Origin: DASQFQ01 sp963722815
GTDB lineage: Bacteria > Actinomycetota > Thermoleophilia > Solirubrobacterales > Solirubrobacteraceae
Assembly: GCA_963722815.1 (NCBI GenBank)
Contig: CAVROM010000004.1
Location: 1-64,000, forward strand
Reading direction: 5' to 3'
DNA length: 64,000 bases
Below are positions 52,067-60,052 of the stretch, piece after piece. Position 1 is the stretch's first letter. Every line of letters starts with the position of its first letter. Below the pieces are notes generated by a model that worked only from the letters and a program-made list of their open reading frames with translations, was not told the origin of the DNA and did not search any database. The position numbers and the translations under genes were made by a program.

Positions 52067-53308
52067 ATGTCATCCGTACTTGATCGCTCCGCGCTCGCGG
52101 AGTCCCCGCTCGCCGATCTCCACCTGCTCGCCAACGAGCTCGGCGTCGACGGCTTCCGCCGCCTCCGCAAGGAGGACCTGATCGACGCGATCCTCACCAA
52201 GCAGGCCGGCGACGACCTCGCCCGCCCCGAGGGCGGCGACGCCGGCGGTGGCGACGACGACGAAGAGGCGCCGACCCGCAGCCGGCGCGGGCGCCGCGGC
52301 GGCCGCACCCGCGCGCGCAAGGCCGCGACGACGACGAGATCGCGGCGACGACAAGCCCAGCCCCCCGTGGCGGCCGCGGCCCGAAGGCCTCCGAGAAGAA
52401 GGACGACAAGCCTGCGGAGGACAAGGAGATCGAGGGCGTCATCGAGTTGCTGGGCAACGGCTCCGCCTTCGTCCGCGCTGACCGAGGGCGAGACCTCGGA
52501 CGAAGACGTCTACGTCTCCGCCGCGCAGGTCAAGCGCTGCGAGCTCGTCTCCGGCGACAAGGTCGCCGGCCCGATGCGCCCGCCGCGGCGCTCCGAGCGC
52601 TTCCCGTCGCTCGTGCGCGTGGACACCATCAACGGCAAGCCCGCCGACGAGGTCTCCGAGGGCACGCGCTTCGACGACCTCCCGGTCGCCTTCCCGGCCG
52701 AGCGCCTCGAGCTCGGCAGCGACGATCCGACCGTCAAGGCGATCGAGTGGCTGACCCCGTTCGGCAAGGGCTCGCGCGTGACCGTGGTCGGCCCCGCGCG
52801 CGCCGGCAAGAGCGAGGCGCTGCGCCGGATCGCCGCCGCGCTGGCCGACAAGGGCGGCGTCGAGCTGAGCGTGGTGCTCGCAGGCGTGCGGCCCGAGGAG
52901 GTCGGCGAGTGGACCGAGCCGTCCGCGGCCGTGACGTTCGCTGCCTCGGCCGACTCGCAGGGCCAGGCCGTCGAGCACGCCGTCGAGCAGGCCCGCCGGG
53001 TCGCCGCCCGCGGCGCCGACGCGGTCGTGATCGTCGACTCGCTCGAGTACGTCTCCCCGGCAGTCGCTCGCCGGGCGCTGGCCGCGGCGCGCAACATCGT
53101 CGACGGCGGCTCACTCACCGTCATCGCGTCGGCTCCGGCCGCGCTCGGCGGCGAGACGACCGTGATCGCGCTCGACGCGGCGCTGGTCGCGATGGGACGC
53201 TTCCCGGCGCTCGACCTCGCCAACAGCGGGACGATGCGGCCGGAGCTGCTGGTGGGGGACGCCGGCGCCGAGGCGATCGCCAAGGCGCGCGCCGACACCG
53301 CCGCCTAG
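52067..53308 (+). CDS. divergent Rho-like protein lacking catalytic motifs
   Basis: 413 residues as read. The N-terminal Rho_N helices (LADLHLLANELGVDGFRRLR, KEDLIDAILTKQAG), an acidic/basic linker, a cold-shock-like RNA-binding part (DEDVYVSAAQVKRCELVSGD, PPRRSERFPSLVRVDTINGK) and a RecA-like core follow the Rho order. Walker A is kept (VVGPARAGKSE). But the catalytic DERPEEV becomes AGVRPEEV, the Walker B region LLDSITRLARAYN becomes IVDSLEYVSPAVA, and the arginine-finger segment is shortened to VAMGRFPALDLANSGTMRPE. Two compensating indels (about 52290-52330 and 52478-52486) scramble roughly 50 linker residues; the corrected middle gives GVIELLGNGSAFVR. Probably not a normal termination ATPase. 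Confidence 0.75.
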   Translation: MSSVLDRSALAESPLADLHLLANELGVDGFRRLRKEDLIDAILTKQAGDDLARPEGGDAGGGDDDEEAPTRSRRGRRGGRTRARKAATTTRSRRRQAQPPVAAAARRPPRRRTTSLRRTRRSRASSSCWATAPPSSALTEGETSDEDVYVSAAQVKRCELVSGDKVAGPMRPPRRSERFPSLVRVDTINGKPADEVSEGTRFDDLPVAFPAERLELGSDDPTVKAIEWLTPFGKGSRVTVVGPARAGKSEALRRIAAALADKGGVELSVVLAGVRPEEVGEWTEPSAAVTFAASADSQGQAVEHAVEQARRVAARGADAVVIVDSLEYVSPAVARRALAAARNIVDGGSLTVIASAPAALGGETTVIALDAALVAMGRFPALDLANSGTMRPELLVGDAGAEAIAKARADTAA

Positions 53309-54075
53309 CGCAGCGAGGCCTTCTCCATCGGGAAGTCGAAGTAGGTGTCCGGGTAGGGCTCGTCGGCGAGCGTGAAGTGCCACCACTCGGTGGCAAGTGG
53401 CTTGAAGCCGGCGGCCTTCATCGGGATGCGCAGGCGTAGCCGGTTGCTGCGCTGCTTCGTGCCGCGGAAGCGCGTCGCGTAGGGGTGGGCGAGCGGGTCG
53501 AAGCAGTCGTAGCCCGTGCCCATGTCGATCGTGTTGTCGCGGAAGCGCTTGCTGCGCGGCCCGCCGCAGTCGCGCAGCCGGTCGCCGCGGTGGTAGCGCT
53601 CCTGCTTGCCCGCGGGGAGCTTGACGAGCGTGAGGTCCATCGTGCTGCCGCGGCTGTGGCCTGACTGGGTGGCGATGTAGCCCTCCTTGAACACCCGGCT
53701 CTTGCGCACGCGCGGGTAGAACTCGGCCTTCATCTTCTGGTCCGAGAGGTCCTTGCCCCACTTGACGAAGGCGTCGACCGAGCGCTGCGGCCGGTAGCAG
53801 TCGTAGACCTTGAGCGTGTAGCCCTTGGCTCGCACGACCTTCTGCACGCGCGCGAGCCCCTCGGCCGCCTGCTTCGTGAGCAGGCAGACGTTCTCGCGGT
53901 AGCCGGGGATGCGCCGGCCCATGAAGTTGTGGTTCGTCAGGTAGCGCATCTCGACGATGATCGAGGGGTCGACGTCGTGGAGGGACACGAATGCGCCCGG
54001 AGGCGCCTGCTTGACGACGTCGGCGCTCGCCGACGAGGCGAGGAGGAGGAAGAAGAGAAGTGTGAGCCGCCGCAT
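53305..54075 (-). CDS. D-alanyl-D-alanine dipeptidase (VanX/M15D family), secreted
   Basis: 256 residues. A signal peptide (RLTLLFFLLLASSASA) precedes an M15D zinc peptidase: VEMRYLTNHNFMGRRIPGY, YDCYRPQRSVDAFVKWGKDL (catalytic Arg), SGHSRGSTMDLTL (first His and Asp ligands) and TEWWHFTLADEP (catalytic Glu, third His). It cleaves D-Ala-D-Ala. With no VanRS, VanH or VanA nearby it is more likely for wall recycling than for glycopeptide resistance. It converges with the rho-like gene, sharing four bases. Confidence 0.9.
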   Translation of the reverse strand: MRRLTLLFFLLLASSASADVVKQAPPGAFVSLHDVDPSIIVEMRYLTNHNFMGRRIPGYRENVCLLTKQAAEGLARVQKVVRAKGYTLKVYDCYRPQRSVDAFVKWGKDLSDQKMKAEFYPRVRKSRVFKEGYIATQSGHSRGSTMDLTLVKLPAGKQERYHRGDRLRDCGGPRSKRFRDNTIDMGTGYDCFDPLAHPYATRFRGTKQRSNRLRLRIPMKAAGFKPLATEWWHFTLADEPYPDTYFDFPMEKASLR

Positions 54076-54093
54076 GAGGCGGCACGTACCCCG

Positions 54094-54558
54094 CTAGCGC
54101 GGCGTGTACGCGACCCGGCCCCAGTTGGGCTCGGGGGACAGCTCGATCGGCTCGTCGTCGCGCTCGGGCTGGATGTAGCCGAACGTGTGCGTGGACTCGT
54201 CGAAAGCGACGTCGAGCTCGCCCTCCTTCACGCGCTGGTCGAGCCAGGCGGAGCGGAACACGAGCCGGCGCAGCCAGTGCACGAGCGAGCGCTCGGCGGG
54301 GCCGACGAGCTCCGGCCAGCAGTCGTTGACGTGCTCGCCGAGCGCCGACGCGGGGTCGGCGACCTCGCCGTTGACGGTCAGGTTCACGAGGTCCTCGAGC
54401 TCGACGCCTTCGAGGCGCGAGGCCACGAAGCCGAGCTTCAGCGCGGCCTGCTCGACCCGCTCCGAGAAGTCCCGCTCGTTGAAGGTGAAGCGCAGCTCGC
54501 CGTACTCCAGGACGTAGTCCTGGCCGGAGTCGTAGTTGCCGCGGCGGGTGGAATCCAT
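54094..54558 (-). CDS. hypothetical protein
   Basis: 154 residues, acidic and soluble; no family recognised. The sequence FTFNERDFSERVEQAALKLG and NLTVNGEVADPASALGEH suggest a mixed alpha/beta fold. The ATG at 54558 is used; a longer frame adds a basic stretch from 54606. A TAAGAT hexamer at 54605-54610 (minus strand) might be its -10 box. Confidence 0.45.
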   Translation of the reverse strand: MDSTRRGNYDSGQDYVLEYGELRFTFNERDFSERVEQAALKLGFVASRLEGVELEDLVNLTVNGEVADPASALGEHVNDCWPELVGPAERSLVHWLRRLVFRSAWLDQRVKEGELDVAFDESTHTFGYIQPERDDEPIELSPEPNWGRVAYTPR

Positions 54559-54670
54559 AGGGTTCAAAAGAAGCGTCCGCCGAGGCCGTGCCCGGGACGT
54601 CTGCATCTTAGGCGTGGATCCTTCATCGGCGCGCCCCGTGAAGGCGATCTTTCACGAGAGCCGTCTTGCG

Positions 54671-55057
54671 TCAGAGGCGGTCGCGCAGATCAAAGGCGCG
54701 GACGGCGCCGGGCGCGGCCTCCGGCCAGTCGGAGAAGCGGCGGTTGACGCAGTCGTCGAAGGCGGGGTACGCGCGCTCGATCGAGAACGCGCAGCGCTCG
54801 CGCGGCGCGCCGGCCAGCTTGACCACGCCGTAGCCGGCGCGCGAGCGCTCCGCCTCCTCGAACAGCTCGATGTCGATCTCGGTGGCGAACACCTTGTGCA
54901 GGCAGCCCATGTAGCGGCGCCCCGTGAGCGGGTCGTCGTACTGGTAGAGCGCGGGGCAGTTGGCGGCGACGCAGGACGACGGCTTGATCACGCGATCGCA
55001 GAACGTCGAGCATTGCCGGCATTCGTTGACGTGCTTCTGTCGCGCCACGCGCGCCAT
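54671..55057 (-). CDS. cysteine-rich protein of unknown function
   Basis: 128 residues with seven or eight Cys, most in the first half: ECRQCSTFCDRVIKPSSC, VAANCPALYQYDDPLTGRRY, MGCLHKVFATEID. The CxxCxxxC start and later Cys could bind zinc or an Fe-S cluster. A leaderless promoter (TAGAGT, six bases before the ATG) supports the start. No family recognised. Confidence 0.55.
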   Translation of the reverse strand: MARVARQKHVNECRQCSTFCDRVIKPSSCVAANCPALYQYDDPLTGRRYMGCLHKVFATEIDIELFEEAERSRAGYGVVKLAGAPRERCAFSIERAYPAFDDCVNRRFSDWPEAAPGAVRAFDLRDRL

Positions 55058-55074
55058 GTGGGAACTCTACGGGG

Positions 55075-55779
55075 TCATGCGTGCGCGGCAGCTCGGACCT
55101 GCGCGAGGTACGCGAACACGGCGGGGTCGGCCATGCCGCGCGAGGCCTTCTCCGGCCCTTCGGTTTCGTACATGCGCTTGAGGCTGGCCTGGATGCCCGG
55201 GTCGCCGCCGGTGAACATGTCGAGCAGCTCGCGCGAGCGCTCGCCGATGGGGCGGAGGCGCGGGTCGGCGGGGTCGGTTCCCTTGTCCATCTCCTGCTTG
55301 AGCGTGGCGAAGATCTCGCCCCACTCGCGCTCGACGTCCTTGATGGCGTCCTCGCCGAGCGCCTGACGGCGCTGCTCGAGCTGGTCGAGCTGTTCGGGGG
55401 TGTAGTAGCGCTCTCGCATCGTGATCTCCTCGATCGTGGTCAGGAAGTCGTCGGCGTCGAGGCGCTGCCTCAGCCTTCGGAGCCTGTCGAGCAACTGCTG
55501 CTCCTGGGCGATCTGCGCCTCGAGCCGGCGGAGGTGGTCGTCGACGGCTGCCTTGGGGTCGAACGCCTGGGAGTCGAGCGCCTGGGCGATCGCGTCGAGC
55601 GGGAAGCCGAGGCTCCGCAGCGACACGATCCGGTACAGGCGCTGGACGTCCGCCTCGGCATAGACGCGATGGCCTCCGTCCGACCGCTCAGCGGGGGACA
55701 GGAGGCCGATCTCGTCGTAGTGATGCAGCGTGCGCACGGTGAGGCCCGTGCGCCGCGCCAGCTCGCCGATCTTCCACAC
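55075..55779 (-). CDS. MerR family regulator with TipAS domain
   Basis: About 234 residues. N-terminal MerR HTH (WKIGELARRTGLTVRTLHHY, SDGGHRVYAEADVQRLYRIV), a long dimer helix (AVDDHLRRLEAQIAQEQQLL), and a C-terminal TipAS antibiotic-recognition-like domain (MRERYYTPEQLDQLEQRRQA, EREWGEIFATLKQEMDKGTD). TipA-type proteins bind thiopeptides and other multidrug ligands. The GTG at 55779 is chosen over one at 55788 because the -10 hexamer covers the latter and ends seven bases before the former. Confidence 0.88.
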   Translation of the reverse strand: MWKIGELARRTGLTVRTLHHYDEIGLLSPAERSDGGHRVYAEADVQRLYRIVSLRSLGFPLDAIAQALDSQAFDPKAAVDDHLRRLEAQIAQEQQLLDRLRRLRQRLDADDFLTTIEEITMRERYYTPEQLDQLEQRRQALGEDAIKDVEREWGEIFATLKQEMDKGTDPADPRLRPIGERSRELLDMFTGGDPGIQASLKRMYETEGPEKASRGMADPAVFAYLAQVRAAAHA

Positions 55780-55786
55780 GGGAGCC

Positions 55787-55817
55787 ACCGTACGGCCTCA
55801 CGCTACGTCAGGTTCAA
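55787..55817 (-). promoter_or_regulatory. MerR-type promoter with 19-bp spacer and dyad operator
   Basis: On the minus strand TTGAAC (55817-55812), a 19-base spacer and TACGGT (55792-55787). The spacer holds a near-perfect dyad CCTGACG-TAG-CGTGAGG. A 19-bp spacer with a central dyad is the hallmark of MerR-activated promoters, so this gene is probably self-activated. Confidence 0.75.
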
Positions 55818-56027
55818 GCGCTGACAGTTATGGACATGTGTCCAGGCTCCCTCTGGCTGCACGGGGGCCGGCCGATACATCTGGCGGGGCGGGCATGGAG
55901 ATGGCAAGGATGCTTGGCCCGCCCCACCTACCTCCCTTATCGGCGGTCGGGGCCGGACCTTCAGTCCGGTCGTGACCCCATAGGCGGATTGGGGGCGAGA
56001 TTTGCGCGTGTCGGCCTCTGCGCCCGC

Positions 56028-56750
56028 GTGAACTCGACCACCATCCTGCTCGTCGAGGACGACCACGGGCTGCGGACGTTCCTCGCCGACAACCTCACCG
56101 CGGACGGCTTCACCGTCCTGCTGGCTGACACGGTGCGCGACGCCGTGCGGCTGCTCGAGTACAAGCAGCCCTCCTTGGCGCTGGTCGACGTCGGTCTCCC
56201 CGACGGCTCGGGGCTCGACCTGATCGCGCGCGTGCGGGCGGCCGACGGGGTCGCCTCGCGGCTCGACCCGGGTGTGCCGCTGGTCGTCCTGACGGGGCGG
56301 GCGGGAGAGCTCGACCGCGTGCGGGGGTTCGACCGGGGCGCCGACGATTTCGTCGTCAAGCCATTCTCCTATCCGGAGCTGGTCGGCCGGGTGCGGGCGA
56401 TCCTGCGGCGGATGGAGCCGCGCGTGGCGTCGGGCCGGCTGCGGGTCGGCGACCTCGAGGTCGACCCGCTCTCGCGCGAGGTGCACCTGCGGGGCCGCCG
56501 GGTCGAGCTCTCCCAGAAGGAGTTCGCGCTGTTGCGCGCTCTGGCGGCCGCGCCGACGCGCGTGTTCACGAAGGAGGAGTTGTTGCGGGACGTCTGGGGC
56601 TACCGCTCGATGGGGGCGACCCGGACGCTGGACTCGCACGCGTGCCGGCTGCGGCAGAAGCTGGGGACGGCAGGCGACAAGTTCGTCGTCAACGTGTGGG
56701 GCGTCGGCTACCGGCTGGTCGACGGGCCGGCGTTGGAGGAGGCGGCATGA
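56028..56750 (+). CDS. OmpR-family response regulator
   Basis: 240 residues. Receiver domain: acidic pocket LLVEDDHGLRTFL, phospho-acceptor Asp54 in LALVDVGLPDGSG, Thr in VVLTGRAGE and Lys in DDFVVKPFSYPEL. The C-terminal winged helix follows (LSQKEFALLRALAAAPTRVF, GATRTLDSHACRLRQKLG). The GTG at 56028 begins the receiver. Upstream is a small dyad CCGGAC-CTTCA-GTCCGG (about 55952-55968), a possible binding site. It overlaps the kinase gene by four bases and lies directly before the Tad genes, which it may control. Confidence 0.9.
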   Translation: MNSTTILLVEDDHGLRTFLADNLTADGFTVLLADTVRDAVRLLEYKQPSLALVDVGLPDGSGLDLIARVRAADGVASRLDPGVPLVVLTGRAGELDRVRGFDRGADDFVVKPFSYPELVGRVRAILRRMEPRVASGRLRVGDLEVDPLSREVHLRGRRVELSQKEFALLRALAAAPTRVFTKEELLRDVWGYRSMGATRTLDSHACRLRQKLGTAGDKFVVNVWGVGYRLVDGPALEEAA

Positions 56751-57478
56751 GCGCGCTGGCCTACGCCGGTTGGCTCTTCGCCCTCTGCGCGGCCTGCGGC
56801 TTCTCAGCCGCCCGCCTGCGCCTCACCCGGCAATCGGAGCTCGTCGCCGACGCGGGCCACGAGCTGCGCGGGCCGTTGTGCGCGGCGCGGCTGGGGCTCC
56901 ACGGGATCGACGATGCCGCCGCGATCGATCTCGAGCTGCGGCGGGCGGCGCTCGCGCTCGACGATCTCGTCGCCGCCGGCCGCGGGGACCGCGCCCGCGG
57001 TCGCTCCCAGCTCGTGGACGTCGGGGCGCTGCTCGACGACGGCGCTGAGGCGTGGGCGCCGCTGGCAGCGGCGTTCGGCTGTCTGCTCTCCGTCGAGCCG
57101 CTGCGGGGGCGCGCGCTCGTCCGAGCCGACCCGCTCCGGCTGGCCCAGGCGTGCGGCAACCTCGTGGCGAACGCGCTCGAGCACGGAGGCTCGCCGGTCC
57201 GCGTCCGCGGTCGTGTCGTCGCGGGGAGGGTGCGCATCGAGGTCACCGACGCGGGTCCCGGTTTGCCCGAGCCCGTGAGCCGGCTGATTGCCCGCCGCCG
57301 CCGCGGTGCGCCACGAGGCCGCGGCCTCACCATCGCGGCCCGCATCGCCCGCGACCACGGGGGCCGCCTCTCCTCGGCGCCGAGCTCGCGCGGGGCCTGC
57401 CTCGTCATCGAGCTCCCGAGCGCCGACGCCGCCCCGGCGATCGATCCTTTCCCGCCGTCGCGCTTCGACGCGCCGTGA
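56747..57478 (+). CDS. sensor histidine kinase, short form
   Basis: 243 residues. One N-terminal transmembrane helix (LAYAGWLFALCAACGFSAA) and no separate sensor domain. The H-box has His38 in VADAGHELRGPLCAARLG; the catalytic domain shows the N-box ACGNLVANALEHGGS, G1 VTDAGPGLPEP and G2 GAPRGRGLTIAARIARDHG. The ATG overlaps the regulator stop (ATGA) and its own stop overlaps a mini-ORF (GTGA). With so little outside the membrane, it may sense membrane state or a partner protein. Confidence 0.88.
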   Translation: MSALAYAGWLFALCAACGFSAARLRLTRQSELVADAGHELRGPLCAARLGLHGIDDAAAIDLELRRAALALDDLVAAGRGDRARGRSQLVDVGALLDDGAEAWAPLAAAFGCLLSVEPLRGRALVRADPLRLAQACGNLVANALEHGGSPVRVRGRVVAGRVRIEVTDAGPGLPEPVSRLIARRRRGAPRGRGLTIAARIARDHGGRLSSAPSSRGACLVIELPSADAAPAIDPFPPSRFDAP

Positions 57479-57633
57479 GCTGGAGGCCGGACACCCGCCC
57501 GATCCCGCTCGATCCGAGCTGGCGCCCGGGTCCGAGATCGACCCACCTCCGCGATCCGGACCTGACGCCCGCGGACGACCGCCTCCGGGCGCTGGATCCG
57601 GGGCCGCCGCCGTCTCGCCCCGCCGGCCGATGA
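57475..57633 (+). CDS. 52-residue linking ORF
   Basis: The GTG at 57475 overlaps the kinase stop and its TGA overlaps the CpaB ATG (ATGA), filling the gap exactly. The peptide is Pro- and Arg-rich (SWRPDTRPIPLDPSWRPGPR) with no known domain. Perfect four-base overlaps at both ends suggest it is translated, at least to couple kinase and cpaB expression. Confidence 0.45.
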   Translation: MSWRPDTRPIPLDPSWRPGPRSTHLRDPDLTPADDRLRALDPGPPPSRPAGR

Positions 57634-58247
57634 CGCGGCGCCGTCGCGGCGCGCTCCTCATCGGGCTTGCGCTCGCGCTCGGCGGGCTGGCCGCGTCCGA
57701 CGTCGGGCGCCGGGAGGCGGCGGTCCGGGCGCAGCTGGCGCCGCTCGTCGACGTGGTCGTCGCAGGCCGTGACCTGCCGCCGCGGCGGCGGCTCGCGACC
57801 TCCGACCTCGCGCTCCGCCGCATCCCGGCGCGCTACGCGCCGGTGGGGGCGGCGTCCGTCCCGGAGGAGGTGGTCGGCCGCCGGTTGACCTCGGCGGCCC
57901 CGCGTGGCGCGTACCTCGGCGCGGGCGTGTTCGAGGACGAGTCGGCGCCCGCGCCGGCGAGGATGCGCAAGGGCGAGCGGGCGGTCGAGGTGGCGGGCGC
58001 CGGGTCGCCGGAGCTCGTCGTGGCGGGCGCCCGGGTCGACGTCGTCGTGGTGCCCGAGCGGGGCGGCGCTCGGCTCGCGCTGTCCGGCGCGCAGGTGCTC
58101 GCGGCCCGCGCGCTCGCCGCGGCGGACGGCGCCGACGGGGCCGCGCGCGTCGCCGCCACGCTGCGGGTGACGGCGACGCAGGCGCTCGCGCTCTCGTCGC
58201 TGGAGGCGGGCGCGCGCGAGGTCCGGTTGCTCGCCCGGACCGGCTGA
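57630..58247 (+). CDS. cpaB: Flp pilus assembly protein CpaB/SAF-domain protein
   Basis: 205 residues. One N-terminal membrane helix (GALLIGLALALGGLAASDVG), then an SAF domain (VDVVVAGRDLPPRRRLATSD, LALRRIPARYAP, VVGRRLTSAAPRGAYLG) and an RcpC/CpaB-like C-terminal part (VEVAGAGSPELVVAGARVDV, RVTATQALALSSLEAGAREV). CpaB helps assemble or gate the Tad secretin. The ATG overlaps the mini-ORF stop. The next gene starts 36 bases later. Confidence 0.82.
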   Translation: MTRRRRGALLIGLALALGGLAASDVGRREAAVRAQLAPLVDVVVAGRDLPPRRRLATSDLALRRIPARYAPVGAASVPEEVVGRRLTSAAPRGAYLGAGVFEDESAPAPARMRKGERAVEVAGAGSPELVVAGARVDVVVVPERGGARLALSGAQVLAARALAAADGADGAARVAATLRVTATQALALSSLEAGAREVRLLARTG

Positions 58248-58283
58248 GGGGCGAGTTCCCGGCGCCCGCCGCCTCTGGACGGC

Positions 58284-60011
58284 ATGAACACGCGCATCCT
58301 CCTCATCTCGTTCCTCGCCGCCGCCGCGCTGGCCGCGGTCGCCACGCCCGCTCATGCGGGCTCGTACGTCGTCGTCGGCTGCTCGGATCTCCGTCCCGCT
58401 GACGGCTGGCACCTCACCGCCGGCGGGTTCCCTTCACGCGACGACTGCAGAGCCGGCGGCGGCCTCTACGCCACCAGCGGCAGCAAGGCGAACCTGTTCC
58501 GCTTCGACGCGCCCGCCGGCACCACGATCTCCCGTCTCGTCACCTCCTACCGCGCGCACCTCTCCGCGGCGGGGCCGTGGGCGGTGCCGACCCTGGTGGC
58601 CGAGGCGGGCCACGCCGGCGAGTGGGAGTCGATCCCGCCCGCGCGGGGCTACATCGGCGGCGTCCCGATCGAGCTCGGCGCCGCCCGGGTCGCCGGCGCC
58701 GCCCACGCCGCGGACACACTCCGGGTCGGCGTCCGCTGCGATCTCGCGGGGCCGTGCGCCGCGGGCGGGCAGCCGTGGGCGCGCTTCTTCTCGCTCGCGG
58801 TCGAGCTCGGCGACGACCACGCACCGACCACGGCACTCGACGCTCCGGCCGGCCACCTGCGCGGAACGATCGCGCTCGCGGTCACCGCGGGCGACGAGGG
58901 CGGCGGCGTCTACGAGCGGGCGCTCGACGTCGACGGCCATCCGCTCACGTCCGCCCGTCTCTGCGCCACCGTGAGCTCCACGATCGGCGCGCAGCGCCAC
59001 GTGTCGAGCCGCGTCCCGTGCCCGCTCGACGCGCCCGCCACGGTCCCGCTCAACACCCGCACGCTCGCCGACGGCGCGCACACGCTGGTCGCGCGGGCCG
59101 AGGACGTCGCCGGCAACGCCCGCACCGCGAGCGCCCGTGTCGTCGTCGACAACCTCCCGCCACGTCCCGGCACGGTCACGCTCGCCGGCGATCCGCCGGA
59201 GGCGCTGACCGCGCGACCCAGCGGCTTCAGCGGCGAGGACACGACCTACGACTACCGCTGGGAGCGCTGCGACTACGCCGGCTGCACCGAGATCGGCGGC
59301 GCCGTCTCGCGCACCTACGGCGTCCGCCCGGGCGACGCGGGCCACCGCCTCCGCGCGGTCGTCGTCGCCAGCGACGGCGGAGGCAGCGTCCGCGTCGCTT
59401 CCCGGCAGAGCGAGCCGATCCCGGTGCCCACCACCGCCCCGCGAGCGACTCAGCCGGCCGGCCACCTGACCGCCTGGCTCGAGCGCGGCCGGCGCCGCCT
59501 GCGGCGGGCGACCGTCACCTGGCCCACCCGCGTCCGGATCCGCGGCCGCCTCACCGACCTCTCCGGCCGCCCGCTCGCCCGCACCCCGGTGCGGATGCTC
59601 GAGCGGATCGGCTCCCGTTGGCGCGGGATCACCGGCGTGCGCACCCGAGACGACGGCCGGCTCACGACGTTCACCCGCATCGGCCCGTCCCGACAGGTCC
59701 GGCTCGCGTACGGCGGCGCGAAGGTCACGCTGCGGCTGAAGGTCCGCGCCTTCGTGCTCGTCCGCATCCGCCGTCACGGCCCGCTCACGCAGGTGTCCGG
59801 CCGGGTCCGCGGTGGGCGGATCCCGCGCGCCGGGCTGCGGCTGCGGCTCCAGTCCCGCGGGTTCGGCGGCTGGCGCACGCAGGCGACCCTCCGCAGCGAC
59901 GGCCTCGGCCGCTTCTCCGCCTCCGGGCGAGCCCCGAGTGGCACCCGCCTCCGCGTCGTCGTCCCGGCGCAGCGCGGCTACCCGTACGGGCGCGGGGTGG
60001 GGCGGTCATGA
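58284..60011 (+). CDS. large secreted protein with Ig-like repeats, Tad locus
   Basis: 575 residues. Signal peptide ILLISFLAAAALAAVATPAHA; a Cys-containing beta-rich N-terminal domain (YVVVGCSDLRPADGWHLT, RVGVRCDLAGPCAAGGQPW); Ig-like segments (TTALDAPAGHLRGTIALAVT, YDYRWERCDYAGCTEIGGAV); and carboxypeptidase-regulatory-like repeats (VRIRGRLTDLSGRPLARTPV). No enzymatic motif. Being inside the Tad cluster it could be a surface or pilus-associated component. Its stop overlaps a 14-codon ORF (ATGA at 60008). Confidence 0.65.
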   Translation: MNTRILLISFLAAAALAAVATPAHAGSYVVVGCSDLRPADGWHLTAGGFPSRDDCRAGGGLYATSGSKANLFRFDAPAGTTISRLVTSYRAHLSAAGPWAVPTLVAEAGHAGEWESIPPARGYIGGVPIELGAARVAGAAHAADTLRVGVRCDLAGPCAAGGQPWARFFSLAVELGDDHAPTTALDAPAGHLRGTIALAVTAGDEGGGVYERALDVDGHPLTSARLCATVSSTIGAQRHVSSRVPCPLDAPATVPLNTRTLADGAHTLVARAEDVAGNARTASARVVVDNLPPRPGTVTLAGDPPEALTARPSGFSGEDTTYDYRWERCDYAGCTEIGGAVSRTYGVRPGDAGHRLRAVVVASDGGGSVRVASRQSEPIPVPTTAPRATQPAGHLTAWLERGRRRLRRATVTWPTRVRIRGRLTDLSGRPLARTPVRMLERIGSRWRGITGVRTRDDGRLTTFTRIGPSRQVRLAYGGAKVTLRLKVRAFVLVRIRRHGPLTQVSGRVRGGRIPRAGLRLRLQSRGFGGWRTQATLRSDGLGRFSASGRAPSGTRLRVVVPAQRGYPYGRGVGRS

Positions 60012-60052
60012 CCGCGGACCGCACGCGCCGCACGGGCCGAGATCGGCCGTGA
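60008..60052 (+). CDS. 14-residue linking ORF
   Basis: ATG overlaps the upstream stop and the TGA overlaps the cpaF GTG (GTGA). The peptide (MTADRTRRTGRDRP) is basic. It probably serves to couple translation. Alternatively it is the true cpaF N-terminus, displaced by an indel. Confidence 0.3.
   Translation: MTADRTRRTGRDRP

Noticed and set aside
53305..54075. Glycopeptide-resistance (vanX) locus
   Set aside because: Only the M15D peptidase is present; there is no VanRS, VanH or ligase, and the enzyme has a signal peptide.
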